Assembly: GCA_029449235.1 (NCBI GenBank)
Contig: JANATG010000003.1
Location: forward strand, 1,178,001 to 1,242,000
Direction: 5' to 3'
Length of the DNA stretch: 64,000 nucleotides
Origin: Linnemannia schmuckeri
Taxonomy: Eukaryota; Mortierellomycota; Mortierellomycetes; Mortierellales; Mortierellaceae
Shown here: in pieces, positions 1 to 12,600 of the stretch
Numbering within the stretch: position 1 is the stretch's first letter
Layout of the letters: each line of letters begins with the position of its first letter
The notes under the pieces: model-generated
Seen by the model: only the letters and a program-made list of their open reading frames with translations
Told to the model about the DNA's origin: nothing
The model's database searches: none
Position numbers and translations under genes: made by a program

Positions 1-111
1 ACTTCTCTTTCGCGGTTGTTATTATTATTCTCTCTTCGATACAACAGCGTCTCATTGGAGACAGTTCACTCCTTCGCTCCTTCTCTCCTCCTTCCGTCAC
101 CCAATTACTCC
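1..111 (+). promoter_or_regulatory. 5' leader of the DIP2-like gene
   Basis: This pyrimidine-rich stretch (repeated CTCCTTC and TCTCT runs) lies just before the first in-frame ATG at 112. An open frame extends upstream to near the window start but has no ATG before 112, so I treat it as untranslated leader. The promoter itself lies outside the window. Confidence 0.4.
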
Positions 112-3100
112 ATGTCCTCGCCCGACGCTCCTAGGACGCCTTCCTCTTCCCTGCCAAAGGAGAATGCAGACAAGACCCCCATCCAGCCACCAGGAATAAC
201 CGCCACCACACCCTCTAAAAATGACTCTCTCGCACCAACAACAGACACCAAACCAGCTGTCCCCACGGACGCAACGGCTACAGTGACCACAGTGACCAAC
301 GACAAAAACATCGCCTCCGAAACGACTAACACCACCACAGCAACTCCTGCCGCCGCCACTACCACAGCAGATGCGGGGACAGGTACTGCCAACGCAATCG
401 TCAAGTCCTCGGCCGGGTCGATACCTTCTCGGGCTGGGGCAAACGATGGCGAAGCGTTGGAGCCCCAAAAGTCAGGAACAAGCTCTGGAACAGCTCTGCA
501 CCCTGTCGCCAAATATCCTCTCCCTCCACCCGTTCTGTCCTCCTCGGAACCCAACAACAAGAACGCCTCCATCGTCCTCCCAGAAGTAAATGCCGGAAGA
601 GACAGCGTCCAGGAAGGCAATGCCTCTGAAATCGCCTCTGACATCCAGGAACATTCCCATCACAGCGACAACGAGAGTATTCGTCTACTAGTGCTGGATG
701 ATGAAGAGAATGAAGCAGGCCAGACTAATGGTCATACCATCGAAACTATGGCAAAGGAGGGCGTGAGCACAGCCCCTGCAGATAACCACAACATCAACAA
801 CGACAGCGACAACAAACCTTCAGCAAACAAGGTTGTTACTTCAGGGATTGAGGTGCCTGTCTCGGTCGTTAATGCTTCCTCTACTCCTTCGTCTGCTGCC
901 AGAATCCAAGCACCCAGCACCACAGCTGGACCCTCAGGAGAGCGACCACAGGAGGAGCCAGAGGAATCTGTCGCGTCCTATACCTCACCCAACTTTGAGT
1001 GGGCCAGGATTCTTCAAAAGCGTCTTGGCAAGAACCTTAGCGACGCACAGCTCCTGGCACGGTCCAACAGCATGTTGGCATCTCCCAGTATCTTGGCCCA
1101 GTCTCTCACTCAAGTCATCCCAAGTCTACAAGTCAAGGAAACTTCTCCACTCTCGCCCGGAGCCACCATCAAATACCAAACTGCGGAGGAGCTCTTTGAC
1201 AGACCAGCCTCAATTGAGCCGTCTCTTCCCGCATACAAGCCAGATGAGCAACTCGGACGAGACGACCCTTTTCCCTCCAGCGCCTTTGCAAGTAGTTCTC
1301 AAGGTCCCCTTCTTCTCTTTGCGCCCTTGAATCCGGATCAACTCTATGGAAAAAATCCTACCACGATTCCACCGACGGCACCACCACCGGCAGCTGAGAA
1401 CTCATTGCAACTGAGAGTGCCACGATCCCAACCTCAACCTCCGCCAACCACCAGCCCAGCCCAATTGCAACAGCCTCACCACCAACCCACTGCTCAACAG
1501 CCCGGTCTTGTTGCTATCCATGCTATACCCACTCAAAGGAATTCTCCCATCTCTATACCGCATTCGATGGCGACAGCGACACCAACACAGGCTTCAAGGA
1601 ATCACCTCGGAGGAGAACTGCATCAGTCCCCTCTCATGTCCAGGGATATCGGTCCAGGGGCAAGGAATGTGCGCCATAGCATAGGGATGCATATCCAGGA
1701 TGACCGGCTCGCGGCTAATTCTCATTCGAATGGCAACCACAGGACGTTGAACGCTCAAAACTCCTCGTCTTCTTTGGTCGCCACATCCATGCCACCGACT
1801 GTCAAGGATCAACATGGAGCCACTACCTCCAACTATCCCATCGCCCCAATCCAATATACCCCTCTTACGCAGTACAAGCCAATCAAGAAGGCACACAGTC
1901 TCCCAGCGCCTGTCAAGGAGACGCCAGCTCCAGTCCAGACGCCCTCTGCCGACCATCCAACAGATATAACTCACGACCAAGAAGCAGTTACAACGACGCC
2001 CATCCCTGCCAGTGCCACACAGGAGGAATCTAAACCGGACCCAACGTCGACATCTGTGGCTGCGGCGGACACGGCACCTCAGTGGGCTCTGGAGGCAATG
2101 TCGGGATTCTCGGACATTAATTTCGATAACACCCTGCCTGCAGTCGCTGCAGTTGCAACTACTCTGGGTAACACCTCCCATTCGACTGAGGCTCCCAGTA
2201 AAGTTCCTATGATCATTCCTCCTATCAGTGTGAGATCTCGGTCAAACCTTTCCGTAAACGACGCGTCGCCGGGACAAGCGAAGCAGATCCAGTCTCCATT
2301 CGAATCCACTCAGCTGCATATCGAGGTACATTTTCAACTACCGGAAACGTCATTTTATTTAGCTCCGAGATTCGTCTAAATGCTCACAATAGTCTTCATC
2401 CTTAGCTCAACCACCACTCGACTACAGTAGAACAGAAATCCACAGGACCAACCGCTGTAGACCATACGAACATATCAACCAGCGGCCCGTTATCTTCACC
2501 TTCCCTGGCGTTTCTCAGTTTGCAGCAGCCCTCATTATATTCAGCGCCTTTGCAGGATCCAACCGCGCCTATTGATCAGCGCTCGAGTCCTGTGAAACAC
2601 GGACATAGTGTGCAAGGCAATCACCAGGCAGGAAGGAGTATTTCGAGTCTTCGAGAGGTGCAGATAGGCCACACAGGCATTGAGCGAGCAAGTCTTGATG
2701 TCGGACACCCAAGGCGTGGTGGTAAGTTCATTACTTCTTAACTGCGCCCATTTGGCAACCGAACAATCATTTGCTACTCCCTGACCATCTCTGATGGGAT
2801 TTCCCCTCCTCCCTCCTCTTTTCTTCTTGAATAGATACTGCTTCACTATCGGACATTACCCCCTCTGCGACAACGGGAGTACCGCCCATGTTTGACTTGG
2901 GTTCTGGATATCAAATTTCGTGGCTTCCACAGAGTAGACCAATTCTTCCGCGGAGGGACGACGTCAACTCGATCGACGTGCCCGCACTGACAGGAAAGCA
3001 GCTTCTGCCACTAGAACCACGCGAGGTTCAACCCGACAAACAGGATCCCTGTTTTCAGTTCAAGCATATTGGTGAAGCGCTTCGACACTGGGGCCAGGTG

Positions 3101-6100
3101 GTCCCGGAAGGAAACGCGTTCGCTAACTTAGACGGCAAAGGCATTGAGTGCGGATCCTGGGACTGGTCGTTTACTCTCGGAAAAGCTGAGATGGTCGCCA
3201 AAGCCATTCACGACAAGACACAGCTTCGCGTTGGATCAAGAGTAGCGCTTGTTTTCCGTATTTCAGAAGTTCTGGAGTTTATTGCTGCGTTCTATGGTGC
3301 TATTCTTGCAGGAATGGTCCCTGTCCTTGTTAACCAGATTCAAGAATTCTCCGAGATGGTCTACATCATGACCTCCGCCAGAGTTGAGCTCGCCTTAACA
3401 ACCCAGTTCAATCACCAGGCTCTCCATAAGGATATGCGGAAAGGATCGCTGTGGCCCGCTGGCGTAACCTGGTGGCAGACGGACATTTTGGATACGTGGG
3501 CGCCTAAGAATGGCCAACAGGAGCGATCACCCCTTCCGGATAATGAGCTGGCGTACATTGAGTATACCAAGTCGGCGTCAGGAGAGTTGAAGGGAGTTGC
3601 CGTGAGTCATTTGAACCTGATGATCCAGTGTCGATCTCTCTACTCCAGTTTCCTGTGGCGGCCGGCACTCTTCCGTGATAAGCACAACCACCTCCAAACG
3701 GATCCTAACCTCACAGCAGACGCATCTGTTGCTCACTCTATGGACGGCAAGGCCAACCCTGATAAACCCGCCCTGTCTGGCACAGTAATGTCGTGGCTTG
3801 AACCTCGACAGCAGTCAGGACTTGTTCTTGGAGCCATTATGGGAGTATTTTGCGGCAACTTCACTGTCTTTATGGAGGCTGGTATCACCGCCGTTTCAGG
3901 CCTTTGGGCTCACTCTGTGGCCGCCTACCGAGGTACATATTGTCGCTATGTCATTATTCGTTTGAATTGTTCGCATTGCAAAACAAAAAATAGCAACTGA
4001 TCTCAAGTGAATATTGGTATTTATATATGCAACAATAGCAAACATTGCCTTTACCGACTACAGTGGAATTCAAAGGTTGCTGAAGAATTACAGGATCAAC
4101 CCTCAGGCAACTATAACACCTTCTCGACCTGACCTTCGCTTTCTTCACACGGTTTACGTGGACGTTCAGTGCAACAACATGAGATTGAATCGAGAGTTCC
4201 TGGATGATTTTCTTTACCCACTCGGAATGATCCAGCGATTCTGCATCTCCAAAGATGAGCTTCCAGGGCTTGAAGCAGCCTCCAAGAAGTGTCGAAGCGA
4301 CTTGGGACTGATCACCTTCCTCAGTCTGCCAGATCATGGTGGAATGATTGTTGCGCTTCGGGACCCATTGACCCATCCTAAAGGCGTAGACATAATCGAG
4401 CTCCGGAAAACGCACAGAATGTCAGTTCTACCTAATCCCAGGCGACCCTCTTTGGACCAGGGCGATGACACGAATGACCAAGGCGCCAAGAAATCAGCCG
4501 CGGAAGTCCATGGATATGGGTCTTTGATGAACAGCCCCGTATCATCGCTGACTTCCGGCGAGTATCTGTTGCACAGGGCCGCCCTTCGTGCGAATCGTAT
4601 AGTTGTCTTGGCCACAGGAAAAGAGGCGTTCAACCGAAGGAACGAAGAGGGCACCGTCCTGGTTGGTGCTTTTGGATACGCTCTTGCACAGTGTAAGTTT
4701 GGTCAGGTTTGCCAACCCGCTCTTGTTTTGATTTACCGACATGATGAAAGTAACTTTGGCTAACCTCATTCTTCCGGTACTGCTTTATTTAGCTTCCGTT
4801 CTTGTGGTAGATCCAGAGACTTTGGCACTGTCTTTGCCGGATGCGGTTGGTGAGATTTGGATCAGCTATCCAGGACAACCAATGACATTTTGGGGCTTGC
4901 CGGAGCATTCTCAAGAGATATTCCAGGCCAAGCCCTACATTGTCACGGAGGAGGCCATGATTCCTCAAATCTACGAGGCAGACGGATCTGACAAGATGCT
5001 TCGGACAGGACTCTTGGGTGCCGTGATTGAAGGACGTATAGTTGTATTTGGATCTTATTGGGATCGATTGCAGCAGGATCTAGCAGATCCTATGAAGACC
5101 ATCGGATTTCAATACGAGTACCATCACTCGTCTGATTTGTCGCAGACTCTCTTTAACCGTGTTGGTGGCATCAGCGAAGTGTAAGTAGCTTTGTGTAATG
5201 TTTGTATTTTGCCATGTGATTGCATAGGAGCCATTGTGTTTACTGGTGTTTATAAAATATTGATAACTAGGTCCATTTTTGAGTGTCAAGTCAACAAGGA
5301 CTACTTGCCAGTCATCTGCATTGAGATCACCAAGGAGAGTCGAGCCAATGGACAGCCTATCAATACTGTTGCACAGCATGTCGCTATTAACGCGCGCTAT
5401 ATCCTTCAGGAGGTGAACGCACTCCGGAGCTACTGCGTTGCTGTCTGGGACATGAATGCACTGCCCAGGATCTTCAAGAACGGTCGTCGAGTTGTTGATC
5501 ATGCACTCTGCAAGGTTATGTTCACAATGGGCCGTATCTACAAGCTGCTCTACTTTGCGACCTTCACAGATGATATTCTGTTCAATGTTCCTCGGGGTGA
5601 CGACCTTGGCAATGGCTTCTGGAGTCGAGGTAAGGGCTATTAACCTTGATATATGTATTGACTGCATTCCTTTATACGTTATGAATAATATCTAATATGT
5701 TATTTATTTTTTTATATATAGAATGTGCTGTCAAGAGACAACGGAGGCAAGGGCCGGCGATGCGCTTTGTTCAGTATACTTCCAACATTGCCAGTTCGGA
5801 CGCCTATGACGAAAAAGCAAATGTGTTTATGGGCAAGTTTCACAACATCACCGACGTTGTAATGTGGCGATCCATGATCCAGCCAGACGACGCTGCATTT
5901 TTAGAACTGGATTCGCGTGGCAAGGAACAACGGACTATTTCCTTCAAGAAGTTCAACCAACGAGTCACTGGATACGCTATGTACCTGGAAAAGAAGTGTG
6001 CGCTCAAGGCAGGCGACCACGTCATCCTTTGGTTCTCACAGGATCTCGACTATGTGGTGACACTCCATGCCTGCTGGGTGCTGGGTTTGATTCCCATTCC

Positions 6101-9100
6101 TCTTCAGCTGCCCGACCACCCACACACGAACGCTCATCAAACAGCGGTGTCACTTGCTGGATTGAGCGCGACCATAAGCGGACCGGCTATCACTGGATCC
6201 AACGCGACTACCAATCATGCATCGGCAGCAGCCAACCGAATCAACGAGGAAAAGAAGAGTGCCATCCTTACGGCGCTTTTCTGTATTCTGGACGAGGTCA
6301 AGGTCAAGGCGATTCTCGGCAACATGGCGACAGATGACTTCCTCAAGCAAAAGACCACCGGCACCTCTCTTCGAGCTTGCAGAGCAGCATTTTCTCCAAT
6401 ATACGTGCAGACCCCCGAAGCATTCTCCACGGCAGACATCTTCCTTCCTGCATTCCATAATGTCACAAAGGCTCCAAAGAATAAGCAAACTCTCGGCGCT
6501 CTGTCGGGCTATGCACCACGGAAAGAATGGTTCGCAGCCACTTACCCGGCTGTATACCTGATCGATCCTGAGGTCCGAGTCGGATCTGTTGCTTCTCGCA
6601 AACTTCTTAAGCTGAATCACGAGACCCTGAACAGCCTCTGCAGGAACCAAAAGTTGCAGTTCAAGGTTCATTCGGGGCAAGCCAACATTGCCTGCATGAA
6701 CATTTTCAATGGCCTTGGATTCATCCGAGGCTGTCTCAGTGGTATCTACAACGGTGGACCCACTGTTCTGCTTCAGCCAGCAGACGTTTATGCCAATCCG
6801 AACGTTTGGATCGAGGCTATTGCCCGTTACAAAGGTAATCCTTGAAAACCTGCTAAAATGTCGCTAAAAGCTTAGAAACCCCAAGATATGCATATGAGCT
6901 TTCTTCTGACTTTCTTCATCCCTTCTCCCTACTTGTCAATTAGCACACGATGTGGCTCTGAGTTACCCAATGTTGGAGCAACTTCTCCAGAGACTGGATG
7001 GGACTACTTCTCATAGTACGGCGACACTGGAGTCCATCAAGAATTTTGTGATTTGCGGTCATGGAAGGATCCAGAAACAGGCGTTGGGTCTCAACCGTCT
7101 CACCGCTCTCAAGCTTGATGCAGCATCAGTCAATCTCTTGTACAGTCATCCTCTTAATCTTATGGTGACATCTCAGTCTGACCGAACCACGGGACCCATC
7201 CGAATCCATGTATCCTCAAAGCAGCTTCGCTACGGTATTATCTCACCCACCACGGAAGGCGATGATCAAACAGGGATCTGGTTGGAAGACGTTGGAACTG
7301 TAGGTGTTTGCATCACCATTTTGATTTGTGATTTCCAGGTCTGCAGATTTGGTGGCAAATTGAAGCGATATGTGACTAATCCCAAATTTATTTATTTTTT
7401 AGCCCACTGTGTGCACGTCTGTTGCGATTGTCAACCCAGAAACGATGGAGGTGTGCACTTCTAACCAGGTGGGAGAGATCTGGGTCTGCTCAGATTCCAG
7501 CACCAATGGTTTCCATTACCCATCAGGATACCAGTCAAACCCAGCGCAGTCGCAGCCTTTTGGAGCATGCATTGCAGGGTACGACAGCCGCGTGCGGTAT
7601 GTGAGGACAGGCGATCTGGGATTCCTGTGGAACAACCAACAGCACCAGCTTGCCAACCAGGGTCAATGGAATCCTGGCCAGTCGGCTGTCGGTCTTTTCC
7701 AACTGTTTGTTTTGGGTAGTTTGGATGAGTCATTCCATGTTCATGGACTACTTCACTTTGCGGCCGACATTGAGTCAACCGTGGAAAGTTCACATGCGAA
7801 TGTGGCCGCACAGGGATGGTAAGTTTCAATCAAAGAATACTTACACATGGAGACAAAACGTTGATTTGGTGGTATATTTAACTGATTGAATTCCTTATTG
7901 TACGTGGCTATAGTGTGGCCTTCAGGACACCTAAGGGCAAGTCCATCTGCGTGGTCAAGGTCCGGAAACAGGATCCCGAGGTGTTGGTGTCTATGTATAT
8001 ACCCCTGATGCATGCCATTTTGGATCAGCACCAGTTCCTGCCCGATACAATCGCCCTTGTCGGAGATGGCGTTTCGACTGCACGCCGAGCTTCAGACGGC
8101 CTGAAACCAAGGGACACCATTGCTGGCTTGTACCTTTCTGATCGACTGTAAGTTAATGTTCCCATGTTCACATAGGATGTTCGTATAGCTACGCTTTGTA
8201 TCGAACAATAAGGCTACATGATTATCTGACCATGAGCGATATGTTCTGCTTATGTTTTCGTTTTAGTCCTCTCCTCCATCTGCACTATTGTCATGGAAAG
8301 CCCCTGGCACCTATCGCGGGCAACATGCTGCCTTTGACGAGTGAGTCCCCTTCAAACTCTAGGGGATCCAATCGCTCACATGGCCAACAATCCAACAATC
8401 ACCCGCCCACACTAGTCTCACAGCCCCAACCGACATCGCAGCAACAGCAGCTTCCGACGGCAAGTACAGGGAGCCGACTCTTGACTGGGATCGGCCCAGC
8501 ACCTATGTCGAACCTTCGTAGCGGAACAGCACCTGCACATATGTACGGATCAGGGTACAACAGCAGCAACAATCATTCGCCTGTGGAGCCTCACGGCAAC
8601 AGCGGGAACCGCAACAGCACCCTTGGATCACCACTTCTAGTCGCCAACATTCCCATGCCTCCTGGAGCCATCAACCCATTGATTCAGTCGCCTATGGTGA
8701 ACAACGCCGTTGGTGGTTTGGGCGGAGGTGGATATGTACCTCAGACACAATACCAACAGTCAGGATACGGTGTCGTTCCCAACTCAGCTCCTGCCTCTAT
8801 CCCTGTGTCCGCCTCCACGCCATCTCAGCATCAGCAGTCAATGTCGCCTCCTAGCGCCGGCATGGGATACCCCTCTGTCCTTGCCAGTGCAACAGCAGCA
8901 AAAGCCACCTTGGAGAGCTTTGGACGACCACTGTCACAACAGGGATTCATCAGTAGCCCACCAAACACTGGAGGATCGAACAACACACAGTCTTCTAGTA
9001 TAGGCGCCAGCGGCGCGTCGGGCCGTGGACCTTCCAGCGGCGACCGGCCGAGAGGTCTTCAGCATCAGCATTCACATTTACACCAGCAACCGTCGACAGG

Positions 9101-9269
9101 AGGACAAAGAGCCACACACCCTCGCCAGATTCGGGGCCAGGAGGCTAGGTCATCTTCGTCGGAGGAACTCCGGCTAGACGGCAAGCCAGGAAGTAGTGGC
9201 GCCGTCAAGAACATCATGAAGGGCGTCAATGCCAAATGGTCCGAGATGCGCAAGGCCGGCTTGAACTAA
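112..9269 (+). CDS. DIP2-like tandem AMP-binding (adenylate-forming) protein
   Basis: Eleven exons: 112-2325, 2406-2721, 2835-3932, 4039-4692, 4793-5180, 5271-5629, 5722-6834, 6944-7299, 7403-7818, 7914-8147 and 8267-9269. They sum to 8151 nt and stay in frame, giving 2716 aa. Residues 1 to about 900 are Ser/Thr/Pro-rich and disordered. Two FAAL/AMP-binding-type modules follow, about 900-1650 and 1680-2380, then a Gln/Ser/Gly-rich tail of about 330 aa. In module 1 the usual nucleotide loop (SGSTGxPKG) reads YTKSASGELKGVAVSH, close to the form known in DIP2/CMR2 proteins, which are two duplicated fatty-acyl-AMP-ligase-like domains tied to lipid (diacylglycerol) homeostasis. I saw no acyl-carrier or reductase domain, so a polyketide or peptide synthetase is unlikely. 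The substrate cannot be read from sequence. The first exon boundaries in the low-complexity region are less certain than the rest. Confidence 0.85.
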
Positions 9270-9661
9270 ATTATGTCGCTCTATTTTTCAACTCTCTCTT
9301 CTCTTACCTTACACCATTCATTTTATTTATAATTTTTTCCCCTGGCACACACACTCTGGCACTGTTAAATAAATCAGAAGAAACATACATCATTGGCTTG
9401 ATGACCTTTTTTTCGTATGGTTGTTCAGAATGTGTGATATCCTTAAGCACACGAGGTCTGCTCTGCCTCAACGCTATTACTCTGGATCAATCATCCCAGG
9501 CACAGGCCCTTGTTGATCTAAGGTTCTATGACAAGGTTCTATGCCAGAGACTGATTATCATCAACCGATGTAGGTCTGTGCGCTACGCATTTTTGACTCC
9601 ATTCTGTTTCTTCGTAAGGCAAAACCAATATGGACACATCGGAGTCTGTTTCATTTGTCTT
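9270..9661. other. Convergent intergenic region
   Basis: This is the shared 3' region between the DIP2-like gene (+) and the ATR gene (-). An AATAAA at 9368-9373 could serve as the polyadenylation signal of the + strand gene. I see no coding sequence in it. Confidence 0.5.
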
Positions 9662-12600
9662 TTACAGGTATGCACTCCATCCTATGTACATCTTGCCCAA
9701 GTTTTCAGCAGTAGTTGCGTTCTGAATCAACTCCTCCACCTGGCCTACGACCGATAGCGAAAACATGCCATTCTGGCTCTCTAATCCGTTCAACTTGCGC
9801 CTGATGACGCCAAGGAACTCCTTTGCTTTTTCGGCCTGCTGTTCATCGTACGGTTCGCCATCGGCTGTACCTGCCTCCGTTGCCGCTGCCGCCTTTGAGT
9901 CGGCTCTTGCCCCTCGTAACAGTCTCGCCCGGGTGTCGTCACCCGCCATAGATACAGCCGCTTCCCTTTGCTGTCCCTTCTTCCTACTGTTCGACCACTC
10001 AACGAGTGGATCATGAACGAAACCCTCTAGGACAGATACGAGCGACTCAAAGTTGTCGCGAAACACTCCTAAGGTCTTCTCGCACGCGAGTCGGTACACG
10101 CCGTCATAGCCAGAAAGTCCCATGCCATCCACCATATTATGAGTCAACCGGAACGGTACCCTCTCTGGCTTAGGGAACGTCTTTCCGGCATCGAAAAGGC
10201 AATTGAAGTCGACGTGAACCACATCTCCGTTCAGCTCATCAAGCAGCAAATTTTCGCCATGGCGGTCTCCAAGTCTACAAAACAACAACACAATAATTTA
10301 GAGTTAATTCTTAACTCTCGTGAATGCTCGTCGATGGGTAAAAAAAAAAAAAAACTAAATTGCTTTTGCACGATAATCTTTGATCATACTTGACATCAAC
10401 AATGCACGGCACACAATAGGAAGCTTACCCAACAATGTAGCCGGCCATTGACATCACAGCTGCAGTCCGCGTAAAGCGAAGTCGCGCGGCGAGCCATGCA
10501 GTGGGTTCCGGGGCAATCTCCTTGAACCACTGGTAAAAGACCGATGGGAACTTGGGCACAAGTTCTTTGACAAACAACCGGACATGATCTTCATGATCAA
10601 GAATCCGCTTAATGTCAGCATTCTACAGACATTCTATAAGGTTAGCTTTTCTTTGTTTGAAACCATGTCCAAATCAAATCAAACGAAAACAGCATGAACA
10701 TATAAGCACAAGCAAGAACAAGTGAGTACAATCAATCGTTGGCAAACTGCAACGATACAGTACCCCTTGTCCGTCTACACTTACAGAGGGTACGGCGATG
10801 TTGTTCAACCTGTAGAGTTTGTGAACGAGAAGTCGGTATGGCGCTGTGTTGTGAACCCATTCGATAAGACCGTACTCCTCATTGAGGGGAATAACGGCGT
10901 ATGTCCGGATGTCTACACCGAAAAAATGGGCCATGGAAAGAGAGTACCCGTTAACCTTGCATTCATTTTCGTGTGAAAATCATAACAGGCATCTCACAGA
11001 GCAAGATAAAACTTACACAGGTCACGGCGGTTGGCTTCACGATCCTTCTTCAGGAGTGTGTTGACAAGAGAATTGAATTCCATCACCTTGGCATCTTTTC
11101 GCAAGTCGTCCTTGGGTTTGCACAGAAAGGTGTAGTGCACACCGTCACTGCCCACTGCTGTGACTTTGCGAGGTTTTTGTAATGAGGACATTACATCAAC
11201 TTCATCCAAGAATCCTAAAATTTAGAAAGCAATAAGAATCGCAGAGTCGTTAGCATGTATGGTTGTGCAAAACAATGAGTCCTCAATATCAAACAGAACA
11301 AACTGTATTCGTTAAACTCACGATCAATCTTCGGAAGGTTTGATTTGAAAGGCCGATGTGAGGCCATGGTTTCGCTCGACTTGGGCAAGGATGGCCAGAG
11401 GGATCGCTGGCCAGGAATGATGACATTGTAACTACGCTTGAGCTGGAGAGCGAGATGAGGAAGGTCTTTCTCAAGGCCGAGTTTGGTGGTCCTATCTTTA
11501 ATCTGCACCTTGCAGAGCTCGATAAGACTGTCACAAAGATCCAGCGCCTCGGTGACTTGTTCAATGATCGCTGGCCCTAAAACGGGTTGCTGTTGGATGC
11601 TGTGTAAAATCTTGTTACACACCCGCTTACGCTCTTGGACAACTGATCGAGACACAGAAACCATTTGCCAGATCGCCTGGTCGGGATACGCAATAACGAC
11701 ATTAGCAATGATGCGCTGTAGAGCAAAGAATGCATCGGGATTCTTGTGACATATCCGGGAAATGATCTGAGGGAAAGCAGACAGGAACTAAATATGCAGA
11801 TATCACAAGAGGTGTTAACATCTGTTTCAAGGATAATAAAGATTCAACATGAAGCTAGGCAGGGAGTGGTGAATCGTTTTTTACCATGTATTCGGGCAAA
11901 TGATCTGCCAGAGCGTTCATGAGTTCGTTAATCCTCCTGAACTCACCAAGTTCAGAGTTTGAGACACTTGGATTTACTTGTGAGACATGGACGCGGCGAC
12001 CAAGGTCAAGCCAGTGCGTCAAGAGTCGCGGCATGATCTGGTAAAGATACTTGGGACCCAAAGACAAGGCTTTGCTATAAAGACGGCATCCTTGGCTCGC
12101 GTAACTAAAACGAATGAAAAAATAGTGCAAAATGTATTGTTAGTGTTGCGAGCGTCATGGTTTTTTTTGTCAATGCGGCGAAATGTTCAAAGTATCTTCT
12201 CTTACGTCAATTGTGGCCGATTCTTGCGCTTGGAGTTCTCATACAGCTTGAAGAAAAATTGACCTGCAGCGTAATACACCTTGTCCCAGACATCACACTC
12301 GGCAGCAGCATCCCGAAAGCCTTCGGAAATCTCTCCCGGACTGACAAGACTACTTTTGTCCATCCAGCGAGTGCGCAAGAGGATCGCTTTGGCTCGGATA
12401 AATCCCCGATCGTCCTTGTCCAGTACGCGATCCTGAACCAGAGACAGATCGGTATTTAAGAAAACGATTCCAGACCTAGAGATACTCGAACTTGAACCTG
12501 CACTTGAACTCGAACTCGACTTTGGACGCACCAACGTCGACGAGGATGCACGACTGAGGGTTCCTCCTGTTGCGATGGACGTGAGAACATTGCGCTTGAG

